A DNA stretch of 64,000 bases from Pteria penguin (Eukaryota; Mollusca; Bivalvia; Pterioida; Pteriidae), in the NCBI GenBank assembly GCA_035048485.1, contig CM068586.1:46288287-46352286 (forward strand). Direction: 5' to 3'. This document shows, piece after piece, positions 1-11,147 of this stretch. A program made the translations under genes and the position numbers. Under the pieces are notes generated by a model. That model saw nothing but the letters and a program-made list of their open reading frames with translations. It was not told the DNA's origin and did no database searches. How positions within the stretch are numbered: position 1 is the first letter of the stretch; each line of letters begins with the position of its first letter.

Positions 1-785
1 CCTTCTTTTTTTATGATGGAAACCCCAAAAAAGGATATTCAGGAGTTCTGGGATTAGAAATAAAAAACAGAAGAGGAGGACAAGTACTGTGAAAAAAAAA
101 TAAAAAGAGGGGAGAGGGAGGACAAAAGCATAATACAAGCCTATTTCATAATTAACAAAAACAGAAGTGATGCGTCGTCGTGAAAAGGTAAAAAAAAGCA
201 AGAAAACACAGAAAAAAATGAAATGAAAGAAAGAATAGTAGAAAAAAAATTAAATGAAAGAAAGAATAGTAACGTTAACAAATGAAATAAACGAAGAACA
301 AGTTAAAAGTAATTCACATTACATGAGAATAGGTACATAATGGTAGATCTACATACCGCGTTAGAGTATCAATGTAGCTACCATTTTCCATAGGGCTACA
401 TATCATTGAATGGAGAAGTTTCTATATAAAAGAGGATCCTTTGAAGTTTCCTTTACATTTCAACAAACAGACCCCCCCCCCACTTAAGTAAAAACTATAC
501 CTCACCGTGGCTTTTCATTTTCAAAGTATGTCTTGTTTGAACTTACCCTCAGTCCGCAGAAAAAGTGCTTGCTGAAAATACCCTGACCCTTGATGTGACA
601 AATACTAACCCATTACATAAATTTCAATATTGTCACCTGTCAACAGATAGACTGTAAATAGCATTTCAATCAAAAATATGAACCTGGCATTTATATCCAC
701 TCAAAAGCCTAGGATTGTTCATCCCGAGCAGGACTTAGGGTAGCCAAAACGCTTATATGACTCTGGTCAGGGTCAATGCTACATT
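1..785. other. Unassigned A-rich sequence
   Basis: No coding region or recognisable repeat is visible. The first 300 bases are strongly purine-rich with many A runs on the + strand, and a C run sits near 472-481. Nothing here supports a gene. Confidence 0.6.
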
Positions 786-1019
786 GATACCCTATAGGTA
801 CTGCAGCAGGCGTCCATGACTGAAGTGCAGTGTTGATAATTCCCTCCCCGTGACTGGAGTACCTCCCGGCTGCCGATGACGATGTGTGAGGGGGGGGGGG
901 GGACAATAGAAGAATAATAATCAATAGATCTACTTTTCAAGTAAAACATCTGAAAGTTTGACCCGAAACGTAGAATTGTTTTGGAATGGACCTGGACCAC
1001 AGCTGGTTGATGATACCTA
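786..1019. repeat. Dispersed repeat, copy 1 (partner at 62641-62911)
   Basis: The stretch from GGTACTGCAGCAGGCGTCC through CCCTCCCCGTGACTGGAGTACC recurs with few changes near 62641. Both copies end close to CTGGTTGATGATAC. Here the middle carries a run of 14 G at about 889-902. Two partial reading frames exist on the minus strand, but the other copy does not preserve one common frame, so I treat this as a dispersed repeat. The family is not recognised. Confidence 0.6.
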
Positions 1020-1130
1020 GGACTTACAAACAAGTGTTTATAAGTCCTTGATGATACTTCATACTAAACATATATTTATTCCAACTCAAGAAGTTTATAT
1101 ATATTCGTTTTAAAATAATCTTAATAACAG

Positions 1131-1283
1131 CAGTGGCGGATTTAGTGGGGACAAGGACCGCCCTCCCCCTTTTCGCTACCTATTTACAAATAAATGTCCA
1201 GATTTGACACCAAAATGGCTGTGGTTTGGATAATACACGTCCCCACCGTCTTTTTTTTTTCGGAAATCCTGGATCCGCCTCTG
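1131..1283. mobile_element. Short TIR element of the GGCGGATCC family
   Basis: The left end CAGTGGCGGATTTAG and the reverse complement of the right end (CAGAGGCGGATCCAG) match at 12 of 15 bases, so this is a ~153 bp element with terminal inverted repeats. It is non-coding and contains a T run. Related termini occur at 3835-4017, 7430-7442 and 62943. The superfamily is unknown. Confidence 0.6.
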
Positions 1284-1996
1284 AACAAAATATAGACATG
1301 TTTCCCAAGTATAGTGGGATTGTGAATATACTGTGCGGTATAAGAAAACGATAAACATCATTAACCAATAAGATATGACAAAGGTTTATTAACAATTTTC
1401 TCATTACTCTGTTGAAAAGGTCATGCGGTCATCTTCGTTGTTCGAGTAATTTGATACATGTGTATTTCATTAATGGATACTTTTGGAGCAGAGGGGCGTG
1501 GGTTATTGGTGTGAGTGGGTGGACCTCGATCATTGGTCAAGAATGTGTACTTTGTAGCTGATAGGGGGGGGGGGTTAAAATTACTACCAGTATATTTTTG
1601 TACCCACATAGTACGTGTTGGCCCACTTTTTTTTTTTTTAGTTATACACCCTGTATATTATGGATAATGATCAGCGTTGTACGTGTATGTTATAACGATT
1701 TTAAAATGTTTAGAATAATAGTGTAACTTCTGTAACTATGTACCAGATCTGGTACTCGAGTTTCATCTGCTAAGTCAAGGTGTTGAGTGGTCACCACTGT
1801 AACAACCTTGAAATTTAAACCGAACTCTCCGTATGAATGCTGTAACCACACTTCCGGTGATATATAACGGAATTGTTGCTAACCTGCGCAGGTGTTGATG
1901 TGGCTGCAAAGACAGGGGACAGCAATAATATGGGAAGTTTATATAGGATCTGAAATGAATTTTCATATCATACGGTATTTATGAAATCTGCATACC
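1284..1996. other. Unassigned spacer
   Basis: No gene or repeat could be supported. It contains a G run (about 1564-1574) and a T run (about 1627-1639). Confidence 0.5.
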
Positions 1997-2048
1997 ACGA
2001 CACGGGGCCTCGGTTTTTACTGCCTCATCCGACAGACAGGACACCTGT
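1997..2048 (-). mobile_element. Fragment of tRNA-derived SINE
   Basis: On the minus strand this matches the central SINE domain seen in full at 3644, 4706 and 12631: a diverged CTTTCGGATGAGACAG block followed by TAAAAACCGAGGCCCCGTG. The tRNA-like head and the tail are missing, so it is a truncated relic. Confidence 0.75.
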
Positions 2049-2147
2049 CATATGTAATATGGATAATTTTTTATCAATTACCATATTCATTAGGACTATA
2101 TAAATGACAATTTATTTCAGAATCATTTAATTTTCTTTGTGTTCATG

Positions 2148-3171
2148 GTTTTGCGGCGAATCTGATTGGTTAAAAAATTTAGTTCATTTCTGCATGAACA
2201 AAATTTTGAGTGCAGATATGTCACAATTGCCGGCGCTACTTTCCTCTGGAATGCGAAACCCCGATCTATTTATAGAACCGTGATTCCCATGTTGTTAATC
2301 GATTGCATAAAATTGTTTCGTTATATATTATGAATGCAAAGTACAAAAGAAATCGCACTTCACTTCAGAAACTATTAAATATAAAATATAATTTCTTACT
2401 CTTATTCAATAAAAATGTAAGATATAACTAGGCCAGGTCTATCAATTAAGCTACAATACAGTGCTGTTTAGAAATACATGCAGTCAAGTACAAAATAAAA
2501 ACAGTACTCGTCTGCTACTAGCCGATCGTTTGACAATGGACGTTGATAACTAAAATTTCTACGGTATCATACCCGACTGGGCATACAGAACGGGCACCAG
2601 AGCAGGTACTGCCTCCGATCCAAGTCCTTGAGCCTACACTTTCCACCTTGTGGCACACACGTGCACCAGTCAATATGCATTGCATTTCTAATGATACTGA
2701 TACCATTTAAAATATAAATACCTTAGGTAGCAGATTATCATCCTCATATGCATGTATCATTAAGTCGTGTTTTCAATAACTGTTCATTCTTTTTCACTTC
2801 TAATCTTTTCAACAGACACTAGGATAAAATTTTCGAATTTCGTGTTAGCCGCCATTATTGACTTCAAAATGTTGTTTACCTTGTTATTGTATTACTACGC
2901 GATCACGTCACATATATCAGAGATAAAAAAAAGTAATGTAGTGCCATAATAAATTATGTTTCTTGGACACTTATTTAATTTTTGTTTTCATATAAAAGCT
3001 AAATAAAATGATAAGAAATGAATCCTATATTTTTTTGGTTGATTGAGGTATCAACCTAAAATTTGGACGGAAAACTTTTGCATCAATGCGCTTCGCGCAC
3101 TGATGCAGTTTTCCGTCCAAATTTTAGGTTGATACCTCAATCAACCAAAAAAATATAGGATTCATTTCTTA
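2148..3171. mobile_element. ~1 kb dispersed element, copy A, ending in a long hairpin
   Basis: From TTTTGCGGCGAATCTGATTG to the end of the hairpin, this segment is present again at 9406-10384 with high identity and the same order. Both copies end in the same inverted repeat. No open frame is conserved between copies, so it is probably a non-autonomous element. A short plus-strand frame of 60 codons at 2767-2949 is not supported as coding. The superfamily cannot be assigned: I see no clear target duplication. Confidence 0.7.
3012..3171. repeat. 160 bp near-perfect hairpin at the end of copy A
   Basis: The left arm starts TAAGAAATGAATCCTATAT and the right arm ends with its reverse complement. 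The arms of ~78 bases differ at only a few positions and meet around CGCTTCGCGC. The copy at 10259-10384 has lost part of its left arm, as expected for an unstable cruciform. Confidence 0.9.
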
Positions 3172-3630
3172 ATTCCTTTAATCACATGTTTACACTAAGT
3201 TTAAAGGTGTTTATTTCATCAAACACCTGCTTGACACAATTCTTTTCGACGCTATGACGTCACCTGTGCCATAAATTAATTATAACATAGCGATATTTCA
3301 CTGCGCAAACAGCAAAACACACGATACATTGGAATTATGTCATAGCGTTTGATAGTAGGATTGTATATTTATTCAAGTTATTGATATTTTCTTCATGTTT
3401 CAATCATTACCGAAGGCTTACTTTGATCGGCAAATATATAGCACATATATGGACGCGGCGATTCCATGCCGGCAGACATTCATGCATGTTTTAGTACAGA
3501 CGTTCCTAGTTTTATATAAACGTGCTGCACTAAAATATACACTTAATATTACCAATGTCAATGTTATTAAATATCTATCCGCAGCTTCGATATCGATCCT
3601 TCTAGTGTGTACATAGATATATTTCCGTGT
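3172..3630. other. Unassigned spacer
   Basis: No supported feature. The 73-codon open frame at 3395-3616 has no recognisable domain and lies between mobile elements. Confidence 0.5.
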
Positions 3631-3643
3631 TCAATTCCAGAGA

Positions 3644-4092
3644 AGCCGGCGTGGCCTAGTGATATCGCGCTGGACTCCTGATCGAGAGGCCGGGGTTCGA
3701 GTCCCGCCGGTGTTCTGCCTTTCGGATGAGACAGTAAAAACCGAGGCCCCGTGTTGTGGTATACATGGCACGTTAAAGATCCCTCACTGCTTCGGGTGGG
3801 TCCGTTGCAAAGGTCAAAAGTTGTATGCCCCGTACATGCGCGGATACAGAGGGGGGGGGGTGTTAGGGGGGTCTGGACCGTCCTGGAATCCGAAAATTTT
3901 ACCAAAAAAGGTAATATTTGGGCATTTTTGGGGTTGGACCCCCCCCCCTCGTCTAAGAGAAAAATTTACCTTTTTTGGTTGGACCCCCTCTGACAAAAAA
4001 TTCTGGATCCGCGCATGCCGTATCAGGCAGATGCAGTCACCATATACGTGAAATATTCGTGGTCTGACGTTAAACAAAAATCAATCAATCAA
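3644..4092 (+). mobile_element. tRNA-derived SINE interrupted by a MITE
   Basis: The head has a Pol III A box (TGGCCTAGTGG) and B box (GGTTCGAGTCC). The first seven bases GCCGGCG can still pair with CGCCGGT after the B box, as in a tRNA acceptor stem. The body contains CTTTCGGATGAGACAGTAAA and CACGTTAAAGATCCC, and the tail is a TCAA repeat. A 13 bp target duplication (TCAATTCCAGAGA at 3631-3643, TCAATTTCAGAGA at 4093-4105) flanks it. The body resembles the MetaSINE type known from molluscs such as RUDI; that assignment is from memory of the family. A 183 bp element at 3835-4017 splits the body. Confidence 0.92.
3835..4017. mobile_element. 183 bp MITE inserted in the SINE
   Basis: The ends are CATGCGCGGATACAGA and, reverse-complemented from the right, CATGCGCGGATCCAGA. 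A 5 bp duplication CCGTA (3830-3834 and 4018-4022) brackets it, and removing one copy restores an uninterrupted SINE. It is non-coding with G and C runs. It belongs to the same broad GCGGATCC group as the element at 1131. Confidence 0.85.
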
Positions 4093-4105
4093 TCAATTTC
4101 AGAGA

Positions 4106-4694
4106 CTTGCTACGCTATAACAATCTCACGAATCTGTATTATCTATTTCTATTTGTGACTTTCAAATCGTAGATTGAGAATGGCAAGTTTAAATGTTTTG
4201 CTGCGAATGGAAATCTCGCTTATCAATTTTAACATTTATCTGGGTCGCAAATACCAAGTAAAACTCAACATGGTAAAATAAAAACATGCCGGTTTAATCG
4301 TTATTATTCTATTTCTCTCTGACATGCAATGAAAAATGAAAAAGTACAAGTAAACTAGTTTGTAGATGTTTCCAATACCTCACGTAAATTAATGAATTTT
4401 CAATTGAGTTTTCCTCGCACCTTTATATATTTTATTTTTGTTCATTTATTAATTGTTTTTTTTATGGAAAAGGGGAGGGGTGGATGGCGAAGTTAAAAAC
4501 GATGGGCCCCGGATGTTTTAGTGTGTATGTATATGTTATACTGAAGTCTAAGTGTCACTAATAGAACGATAAATGCGTGCAATGGTGTCTAGATAGGTCG
4601 GCATTCAGAGATATGTGCACTGGTCTAAGTAAATGTGTAGAACTTGGTATTTCCCAGACGAACACTGAATACATTAAAAACTGAGTCATATTAT
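4106..4694. other. Unassigned spacer
   Basis: AT-rich sequence in which I see no gene or repeat family. Confidence 0.5.
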
Positions 4695-4705
4695 GAACAA
4701 TATGA

Positions 4706-4991
4706 AGCCGATATGGCTTAGTGGATGAAGTGCTCTGCTCGTGATCGAGAGTTCCCCGGGTTCGACTCCCGCCTTGGGTGTACCGGTGTTCTGTCTTTCG
4801 GATGAGACAGTAAAAACCGAGGTCCCGTGTTACGGTAGACGTGGCACGTAAAAGATCCCTCACTGCTCCAGGTGGGTCCGTTGCAAAGGTCTAAATTTGT
4901 ATGCAATGCGTCAGGCAGATGCCGTCACCATATATTTAGAAGTAATCGTGGAGTGACATAAAACAATGTCAAATCAATCAATCAATCAATA
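4706..4991 (+). mobile_element. tRNA-derived SINE, full length
   Basis: A-box-like GGCTTAGTGGATGAAG and B box GGTTCGACTCC are followed by the CTTTCGGATGAGACAGTAAA body, the GGCAGATGCCGTCACCATAT segment and a TCAATCAATC tail. A 10 bp target duplication AACAATATGA lies at 4696-4705 and 4994-5003. The head belongs to a slightly different subfamily (GTGGATAAGGTGCTCGGCTC type) than the copies at 3644 and 12631. Confidence 0.92.
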
Positions 4992-5003
4992 GAAACAATA
5001 TGA

Positions 5004-5760
5004 TCTACAAATATTTGTTGGTCATGATTTTGTGCACCAGATAGGTGCCGCCACAATGCAAGGGAAATTATCTTGGTGAGCCGTTAATGCCCCACTATCT
5101 GTGGGAAATAATCTTAGTGAGGTGTTAAAACCAAACATTTACGATGGATAGAACCCAGCTTAATATTTTTGCGCTTAATTTTTTTCCCGATGTACCGTGG
5201 AAGTTCTGTGTCAATACTAGTCTAATATTTATAGATAAACGAGAATCAAACCAAAACACGTGCAAAGGAGTTTTGATAAAAAAAAGTGACATCTTAAAAA
5301 GTATCAAGATTTCAAAGAACTTTCTGTGTTACAGGGAGGGGTCCTCTAAATCCGCATGAATCCTTTCCCAAACGACGACGACCTGTATTCAGCGGATTTA
5401 TAACAATTCCATATATAGACATTGATTGTCGAGAAAAACATTATGATCCACCCCGACTATAAGATCATTAAAATTAAACCAAGTTAAAAATAGCCAGAAG
5501 TTATATCTCAAACGTGTTGGCACGTAGGCCAAGAGAATGCAAGTGGTTGTTTGTGGCTCTGCAAGGATACATTAAGTTTGGTATCAATCCTTTAGTATTT
5601 TTCAACAAGCACTAGTTAAGACCGATTTAATTTTCCACACACCCTTTGTAAAATATGATGTATACAAACACATATAAAGCAGGTTTTCTGTCGTATCAAT
5701 GCATAATAATTCATTGCTATACCACACTAAGCAAACAAATAAACACATTTGGCCTTAATG
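5004..5760. other. Unassigned spacer
   Basis: No recognisable gene. Overlapping 60-71 codon frames at 5125-5359 lie on opposite strands and show no domain. Confidence 0.5.
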
Positions 5761-5779
5761 CAACTTGGGTACGGTTCAC

Positions 5780-5912
5780 TGCCGATCTCTGGTGAGTTGG
5801 TATTCACGCACCTGTTCGAATTTACCTGGGTAGTCAGTTACTATTTTTCGCGCGTAGAAGACGCAGCCATTTTGGATCTTCCTGAAAATCCACACTTCAC
5901 ACGGCGCTTTGG
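5780..5912 (+). promoter_or_regulatory. Possible 5' exon and promoter-like, CpG-containing patch
   Basis: A locally GC-richer stretch with several CpGs (TTTCGCGCGTAGAAGACG) ends in a strong splice-donor-like sequence, CTTTG|GTAAGTG, at about 5911. This would suit a non-coding first exon on the plus strand. I found no TATA box, open frame or downstream exon to support it. Confidence 0.2.
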
Positions 5913-6407
5913 TAAGTGTAATTAGTTAATTATGTTACATAGTATATAGATACCATTCGTATGTATTATAATGCATTTCACTTGGTCAGCCAGCTTTTTC
6001 GTCATGTTCATTTTTAGTCAATGTCGCCTTTTGTTCGTGCAAGTTATGTTGTCCATGCGGATATTTCGGCGTCGTGGGAATATAAAGTCTAAAGTGCTAG
6101 TTTAGACCTTTTTAAGATATAGTATTTTCATATAACCTGTATCACTTTACATCCTCTTATATAATTTTATAGCCTAACTCCTAAAAGTTTCAGAGTAATC
6201 AAGGCTAACAGGTGCTATGAAAGGTATCACAAAGGATAGATAAAAACCACTTCAGTATTTTTCTTTTAGTAAAGGTTGTAAGTGGTCGATATGACCTTTA
6301 TTCCATCTCCTTTTTCATTTATTTTCTAAGTAAGAACAAAGTAAAGGTCATATGTACTATAAAATTTGGTATTTTCGTCAATTTTATTGAATCAATTTTA
6401 CCATGAA
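5913..6407. other. Unassigned spacer
   Basis: AT-rich sequence with no supported feature. Confidence 0.5.
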
Positions 6408-7373
6408 CAGGTTGGGGGACACTTCTCTTTTGAGAAATAATCACTCAAATGAGTAACTATCTCTCTTTTCAGTAATCAATTTCAAGGAACGAACAGAGGT
6501 AAACAAGTAAAAATGAAATTTTGGAATTATGATTTGAAATTCAAAAGGGCACATGTTTACAACATACTGAAATTAGTTTACAAAAGAAGTTGACATTTTT
6601 GAGTCGGCTTCGGTGAAGCCGCACTCATTGCAATCACTTTCTTTTCAGGGGTTATAACTTTCACTACCGATATAGAGCTTACTACGCCGCTGAAAAATAA
6701 AGTGCCGAAAAATTACTGATGTTGTCTTAAAAATTCTTGATCAGCACAATGTACCTTTAGCTCAGTTAATTTAAGCTAAACATAAACTAGTTTCAATAAC
6801 TCGAAAAAGGAGTTGCAATAATGCTTTCAAATTTCGCGTAATAATATGTAGTTGTGGCTATTTTACGATGTGTTTACCACCGACACCGTCGGATGTACTC
6901 GATTGTGTAATTCTCCGGACAAAGCATTTGTCTTGATCTCGTATCGCTTGTTTTTATCGAGATATTTCAATTAAAGTTTTCCCCAACATGTTCTGGAACT
7001 TTACTTCTTTTTCACATATATGACAAATTTAAAGATCGATCTTCCCGCATTTCCTCTGATAATGAAAATGCATTATAAATATTTAGGTAAATGTTGTATG
7101 TTTCTAAATATAAATGATGTTAAAACATTATGAGAATCGTGAATAAGATGGTTATTTAATGTCCCACTTGAAGGAATGTCGTTCCTTGGCTCAGCTTCGA
7201 CTCGTGACAACAATGCAGTAAAACTTGTTGCCATGAAGTTGTCGATTACACGTTCATTTAGGATACAAGCAATTGCAAACTCTTTGCCGTAAGATAGTAT
7301 GAAGAGAGCAAATTTTATTGGCATTTTGTACGTAGGTATAATGACGATGTAGTTGCAACAAAGACCTAATTTT

Positions 7374-7375
<2 letters not shown>

Positions 7376-7414
<39 letters not shown>

Positions 7415-7442
7415 ATTTTCCTGAAATCCCGAATCCGCCACT
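7376..7442 (-). mobile_element. 39-base C run plus GGCGGATTC terminus
   Basis: An unbroken run of 39 C (7376-7414) leads to a sequence which on the minus strand begins TAGTGGCGGATTCGGGATTT, the terminal motif of the element family seen at 1131. Only this end is recognisable. The homopolymer is a likely assembly-length error site. Confidence 0.7.
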
Positions 7443-7513
7443 AAAATGGTAAAATGATTACATACTTAAAATCAGCAAAGCCGACTCTCAGGACTTTCGA
7501 GTCCTTTGATTAA

Positions 7514-7574
7514 CTTACTGTTTTGGAGTTTATAGCTGCACAACCGTTGCAGCTATAAACTCCAAAATGGTAAG
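7514..7574. repeat. Hairpin with 27 bp arms
   Basis: CTTACTGTTTTGGAGTTTAT and onward pairs with the reverse-complement arm ending TAAACTCCAAAATGGTAAG across a 7-base loop. It lies just inside the right arm of the foldback element. No direct repeats flank it, unlike the other short hairpins in the window. Confidence 0.85.
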
Positions 7575-7766
7575 TTGAAAATGTCAACTTCTTTTGTATT
7601 TTATGTTCAGTATATTATAAAGAGTGCCCTTTTAAGTCAAAATTTTGAAACTTTAATTTTTCAGTACTTGTTTACTTCTGTTCATTCCTTGAAATTGATT
7701 ACTGAAAACCGTGATAGTTACTCATTTTAGTAATTATATCTCAAATGAGAGGTTGCCCTCAAACTG

Positions 7767-8755
7767 ATGGATGCATAATTAATCTTTGACATCAATATAA
7801 TAAAGAATAAAAAGTGTAAAGTAAGACTTTAATAATCAAAAAACTTTAATAATCGAAAAACAGTTTTTGCTTCTACTCAAAAGGTGCAAAATTTCAGTCA
7901 TTTATGGCGTCGAATTGTCCAGTTGACCTCTTTTCGGAATGATACCCACTCACATCAGTCTGTCAATTTTATTGTCATTTCTACACATATACGCAATTTA
8001 GCTGTATAGTCCATGTTAATTAGTGCATGTATGTTTGTATATGAATATTCACGATACTAACGCTTCGATATTAAGTTGTAAATCGTACATCATATACGTC
8101 TACAGCCCCTGTTTATAAACCAAGGCGAGTCTAAATTTTATCATAACCGGGGAGACAGGTTTATCATGGTCAAATATTCCTAAAAGGTATAGTATTACTT
8201 TGAATGATAGTAGATTTTCGCCTCAGTTCATAGTAGCGGCGGTGGCATAGAGGATGAATACACCAGTTTCCGCTAAGCCACATAGACTCTTTCTGATTTT
8301 TAAAACACGATGAAATGAACTTTGTTAAACACTTCTATAATTTGATAATGGAATCTTTGTTTTGATTTCTTTAAAGCCCGGATAAGCACAGTTATCGCTG
8401 TAGACCTATACCGATTATAGCTGATTTTTTTTTCACATTGTAAATAAATATAACATGGAAGGTGACATATCCGGTTTTACTCAAGGACACCCATTTCCCA
8501 ACAAAATACCGTGGAAAGACAGAGTCAAAGAAGCCTTGTATAATATGAAAAATGAAATTCGAACACTCCGCATGTCTGCTGACCGTGATTTTTAGCTATT
8601 TATCACTATCTTCTCATCGAATCACTACCAACCGCATGAAATACAGCCCGATTCTGATACAGTATTGTCTCGTTCTGATATAAGTAATGTAAAAATGACA
8701 ATATACAACCTATTAACCTAACCAAATGGTTTCTTTCTTACTCGGTTATGTACGA
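7767..8755. other. Unassigned spacer
   Basis: No gene, tandem repeat or inverted repeat was seen. Confidence 0.5.
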
Positions 8756-9096
8756 AGCCGTTTCGTGCCATTTTAAAGAAGAAAACAATTTTTTTATCTA
8801 CTTCAAACGAGAAAGTTTCTCGTTCGAACGAGAAAATTTATCTCACTCAAAGGAGAAAAAATCTGAATTAAAGTGTTTGTTTTTTTGTTTTTGTTTTTTT
8901 TTTTAAGAATGATTAGGAATTATTTCAATTGATACATACAGTGATACATTTTTATGTGCATAACTGCATATATTTCAACTTAAAATTCATATAAATCTAG
9001 ATCCACTTCACACCATGAATGCGAGGGAAAAAAAGGGGGGGGGGTTGTTTGCCATCAGAGATATTCTGCCCTCCTCTTGTAATTAAAAGTATTATA

Positions 9097-9203
9097 ATAG
9101 CTGTCGTTTACTCATGCACATTTATGTGTAAATGCACACGAGTACACAACTATACTCCCGTGCATTTAGATTTCAATGTCCATGAGTAAACGACATAGCT
9201 ATT
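9097..9203. mobile_element. 107 bp MITE-like inverted repeat
   Basis: AATAGCTGTCGTTTACTCATG at the left and its near-exact reverse complement at 9181-9203 frame a ~65-base non-coding interior. No target duplication could be defined. Confidence 0.75.
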
Positions 9204-9405
9204 AATTATGAATTATAAATTTCAAAATTAAATTATAAACTGAATGGTACTTACTGATATACAGTAAAACACCTATACTAATGTATTATTATTTCATTTA
9301 AAATTAATATTAATTGGTGAGGTTACTGAGTTAGGCTGATTCCAGTGTTAACGCATAAATTTATATAAAATGGAGGAGATGAGGTTCTAAATCAAATAAT
9401 TTACA

Positions 9406-10384
9406 GTTTTGCGGCGAATCTGATTAGTTAAAACATTTATTTCATTTCTGTATCAACAAAATTTTGAGTGCAGATATGTCACAATTGCCGGCGCTACTTT
9501 CCGCTGGAATGCGAAACCCCGTTCTATTTATGGAACCGTGATTCCCGTGTTGTTAATCGATTGCATAAAATTGTTTCGTTATATATTACGAATGCAAAGT
9601 ACAAAAGAAATCGCACTTCACTTCAGAAACTATTAAATATTAAATATATTTTCTTACTCTTCTTCAATAAAAAAGTAAAATATGAGTAAGTCTAGCTACA
9701 GTGCAGTGGCGGCCCCCGCCAGTGCTGTTTAGAAATTCATGCAGTCAAGTACAAAATAAAAACAGTACTCGTCTGCTACTAGCCGATCGTTTGACAATGG
9801 ACGTTGATAACTGAAATTTCTACGGTGTCATACCCGACTGGGCAAACAAAACGGGCGACAGAGCAGGTGCTGCCTCCGATCCAAGTCCTTGAGCCTACAC
9901 TTTCCATCTTGTGACACGCACGTGCAGCAGTCGCATTGCATTTCTAATAATACTAATAACATTTAAATATAAATACCTTAGGTAACAGATTATCATCCTC
10001 ATATGCATGTTTCATTAAGTCGTTTTTAATAATTGTTCATTCTTTTTCACTTCTAATCTTTTCAATAGACACTAGGATCAAATTTTCGAATTTCGTGTTA
10101 GCCGCCATTATTGACTTCAAAATGTTTTTTACCTTGTTATTATATTACTACGCGATTAAGTCACATGTATCAGAGATAAAAAAGTAATGTAGTACCATAA
10201 TAAATTATGTTGGACACTTATTGAATTTTTGTTTTCATGTATAAGCTAAACAAAATGATAAAAAATGAATCCTATATTGTTTTGGTTGATTGACGGAAGC
10301 GCATTGATGCAAAAGTCTTCCGTCCAGATTTTAGGTTGATACCTCAATCAACCAAAAAAAAAAAAATATAGGATTCATTTCTTA
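9406..10384. mobile_element. ~1 kb dispersed element, copy B
   Basis: Same order of blocks as 2148-3171, including CACAATTGCCGGCGCTACTT, GCCGATCGTTTGACAATGG and the terminal hairpin. Differences include a small insertion near 9703-9721 (GTGGCGGCCCCCGCCAGTG) and partial loss of the left hairpin arm. No reading frame is conserved. Confidence 0.75.
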
Positions 10385-10966
10385 AATGTTACAAACATAC
10401 TTTATATCTGCCATTTGAGAGACTGAAATAATACGTATAATGTATTTCAACTAAATTCAGGCCAAACACGACCAAATGCAATTCTTGCTGATGATTTAAT
10501 GATCAAACATAAACTATTAAAGAAATTGTTAGAAAATATCAAAAGATTTATTGATGTACGATATTCCATTTCTTTTTATCGGTTAATATCACTTAACACT
10601 GCAGACTATGGTATATGATGGTTTCAGTTCTCGTTCGAACGAGAAACTTTTCTCGTTCGAACAAGATAATTTCTCATTCGAACAAGATAACTTTCTCGTT
10701 CGAACGAGATTTCTCGTTCGAATAAAAAAAAGTTCTTTTAAATGGCACGAAAGCGGCACTAAGGCATACAGACACAGGGTATTTTTTCTTCGACATCTGG
10801 TGCGTATCTTTGTTAAAAACAAACACTATGCATTGTAATACTGTATATTTTAATTTCTCAAGTTCAACAAAACACACAAAAATACTAATTTTCCCGATTC
10901 TAACCTAGGAAGTTAACTCTAGTCGACTGAATGATAAATTACATTGAATAATAAACATACAACGTT

Positions 10967-11147
10967 CAAGAGTGTCGGTGTAGATAAGTGGATGAGAGGC
11001 TCGCTCGTGACCATAACGTCCCGGGGTCGACTCCCGCCATGGGGATATTGGTGTCCTGCAAAGATATAAGCTTCTACATAATACACCAGACAAATGCCTT
11101 CACCATATACGTGATATAATCGTGGAGTCATGAAAAACAAATCAATC
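10967..11147 (+). mobile_element. Degraded tRNA-derived SINE
   Basis: Retains a head like GTGTAGATAAGTGGATGAGA and a B-box relic (GGGGTCGACTCC), then skips most of the central body, and resumes at CAGACAAATGCCTTCACCAT with tail AAATCAATC. It is a diverged, internally deleted copy. Confidence 0.75.

Larger units (their letters stand above)
6408..7766. mobile_element. Foldback-type element with ~190 bp inverted arms
   Basis: The stretch at 6408-6602 (through CAGTAATCAATTTCAAGGAA and AAAAGAAGTTGACATTTTT) recurs in reverse complement at 7573-7766 with scattered mismatches and small gaps. A further match, GAGTCGGCTT at 6602 and AAGCCGACTC at 7478, extends the pairing inward. The interior is non-coding. 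A poly-C-containing GGCGGATTC fragment has inserted in the right half. Confidence 0.8.
8757..10760. mobile_element. ~2.0 kb foldback element with palindromic TTCGAA arms
   Basis: The left end has TTTCGTGCCATTTTAAAGAA followed by TTTCTCGTTCGAACGAGAAA. The right end has the same parts inverted, with four or more copies of the TTCTCGTTCGAACGAG motif and then CTTTTAAATGGCACGAAA. The core 18-mer is itself a perfect palindrome. The interior holds a small MITE (9097-9203) and copy B of the 1 kb element. No transposase frame is visible. The architecture resembles foldback elements whose termini contain short tandem repeats. Confidence 0.7.

Noticed and set aside
3644..3715. Functional tRNA genes at the SINE heads
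   Set aside because: All copies continue into the SINE body and tail and have target duplications. None has a clean mature tRNA end with a Pol III terminator.
7073..7441. 122-codon minus-strand frame with a poly-glycine run
   Set aside because: The glycines come from the 39-base C run inside a mobile fragment.
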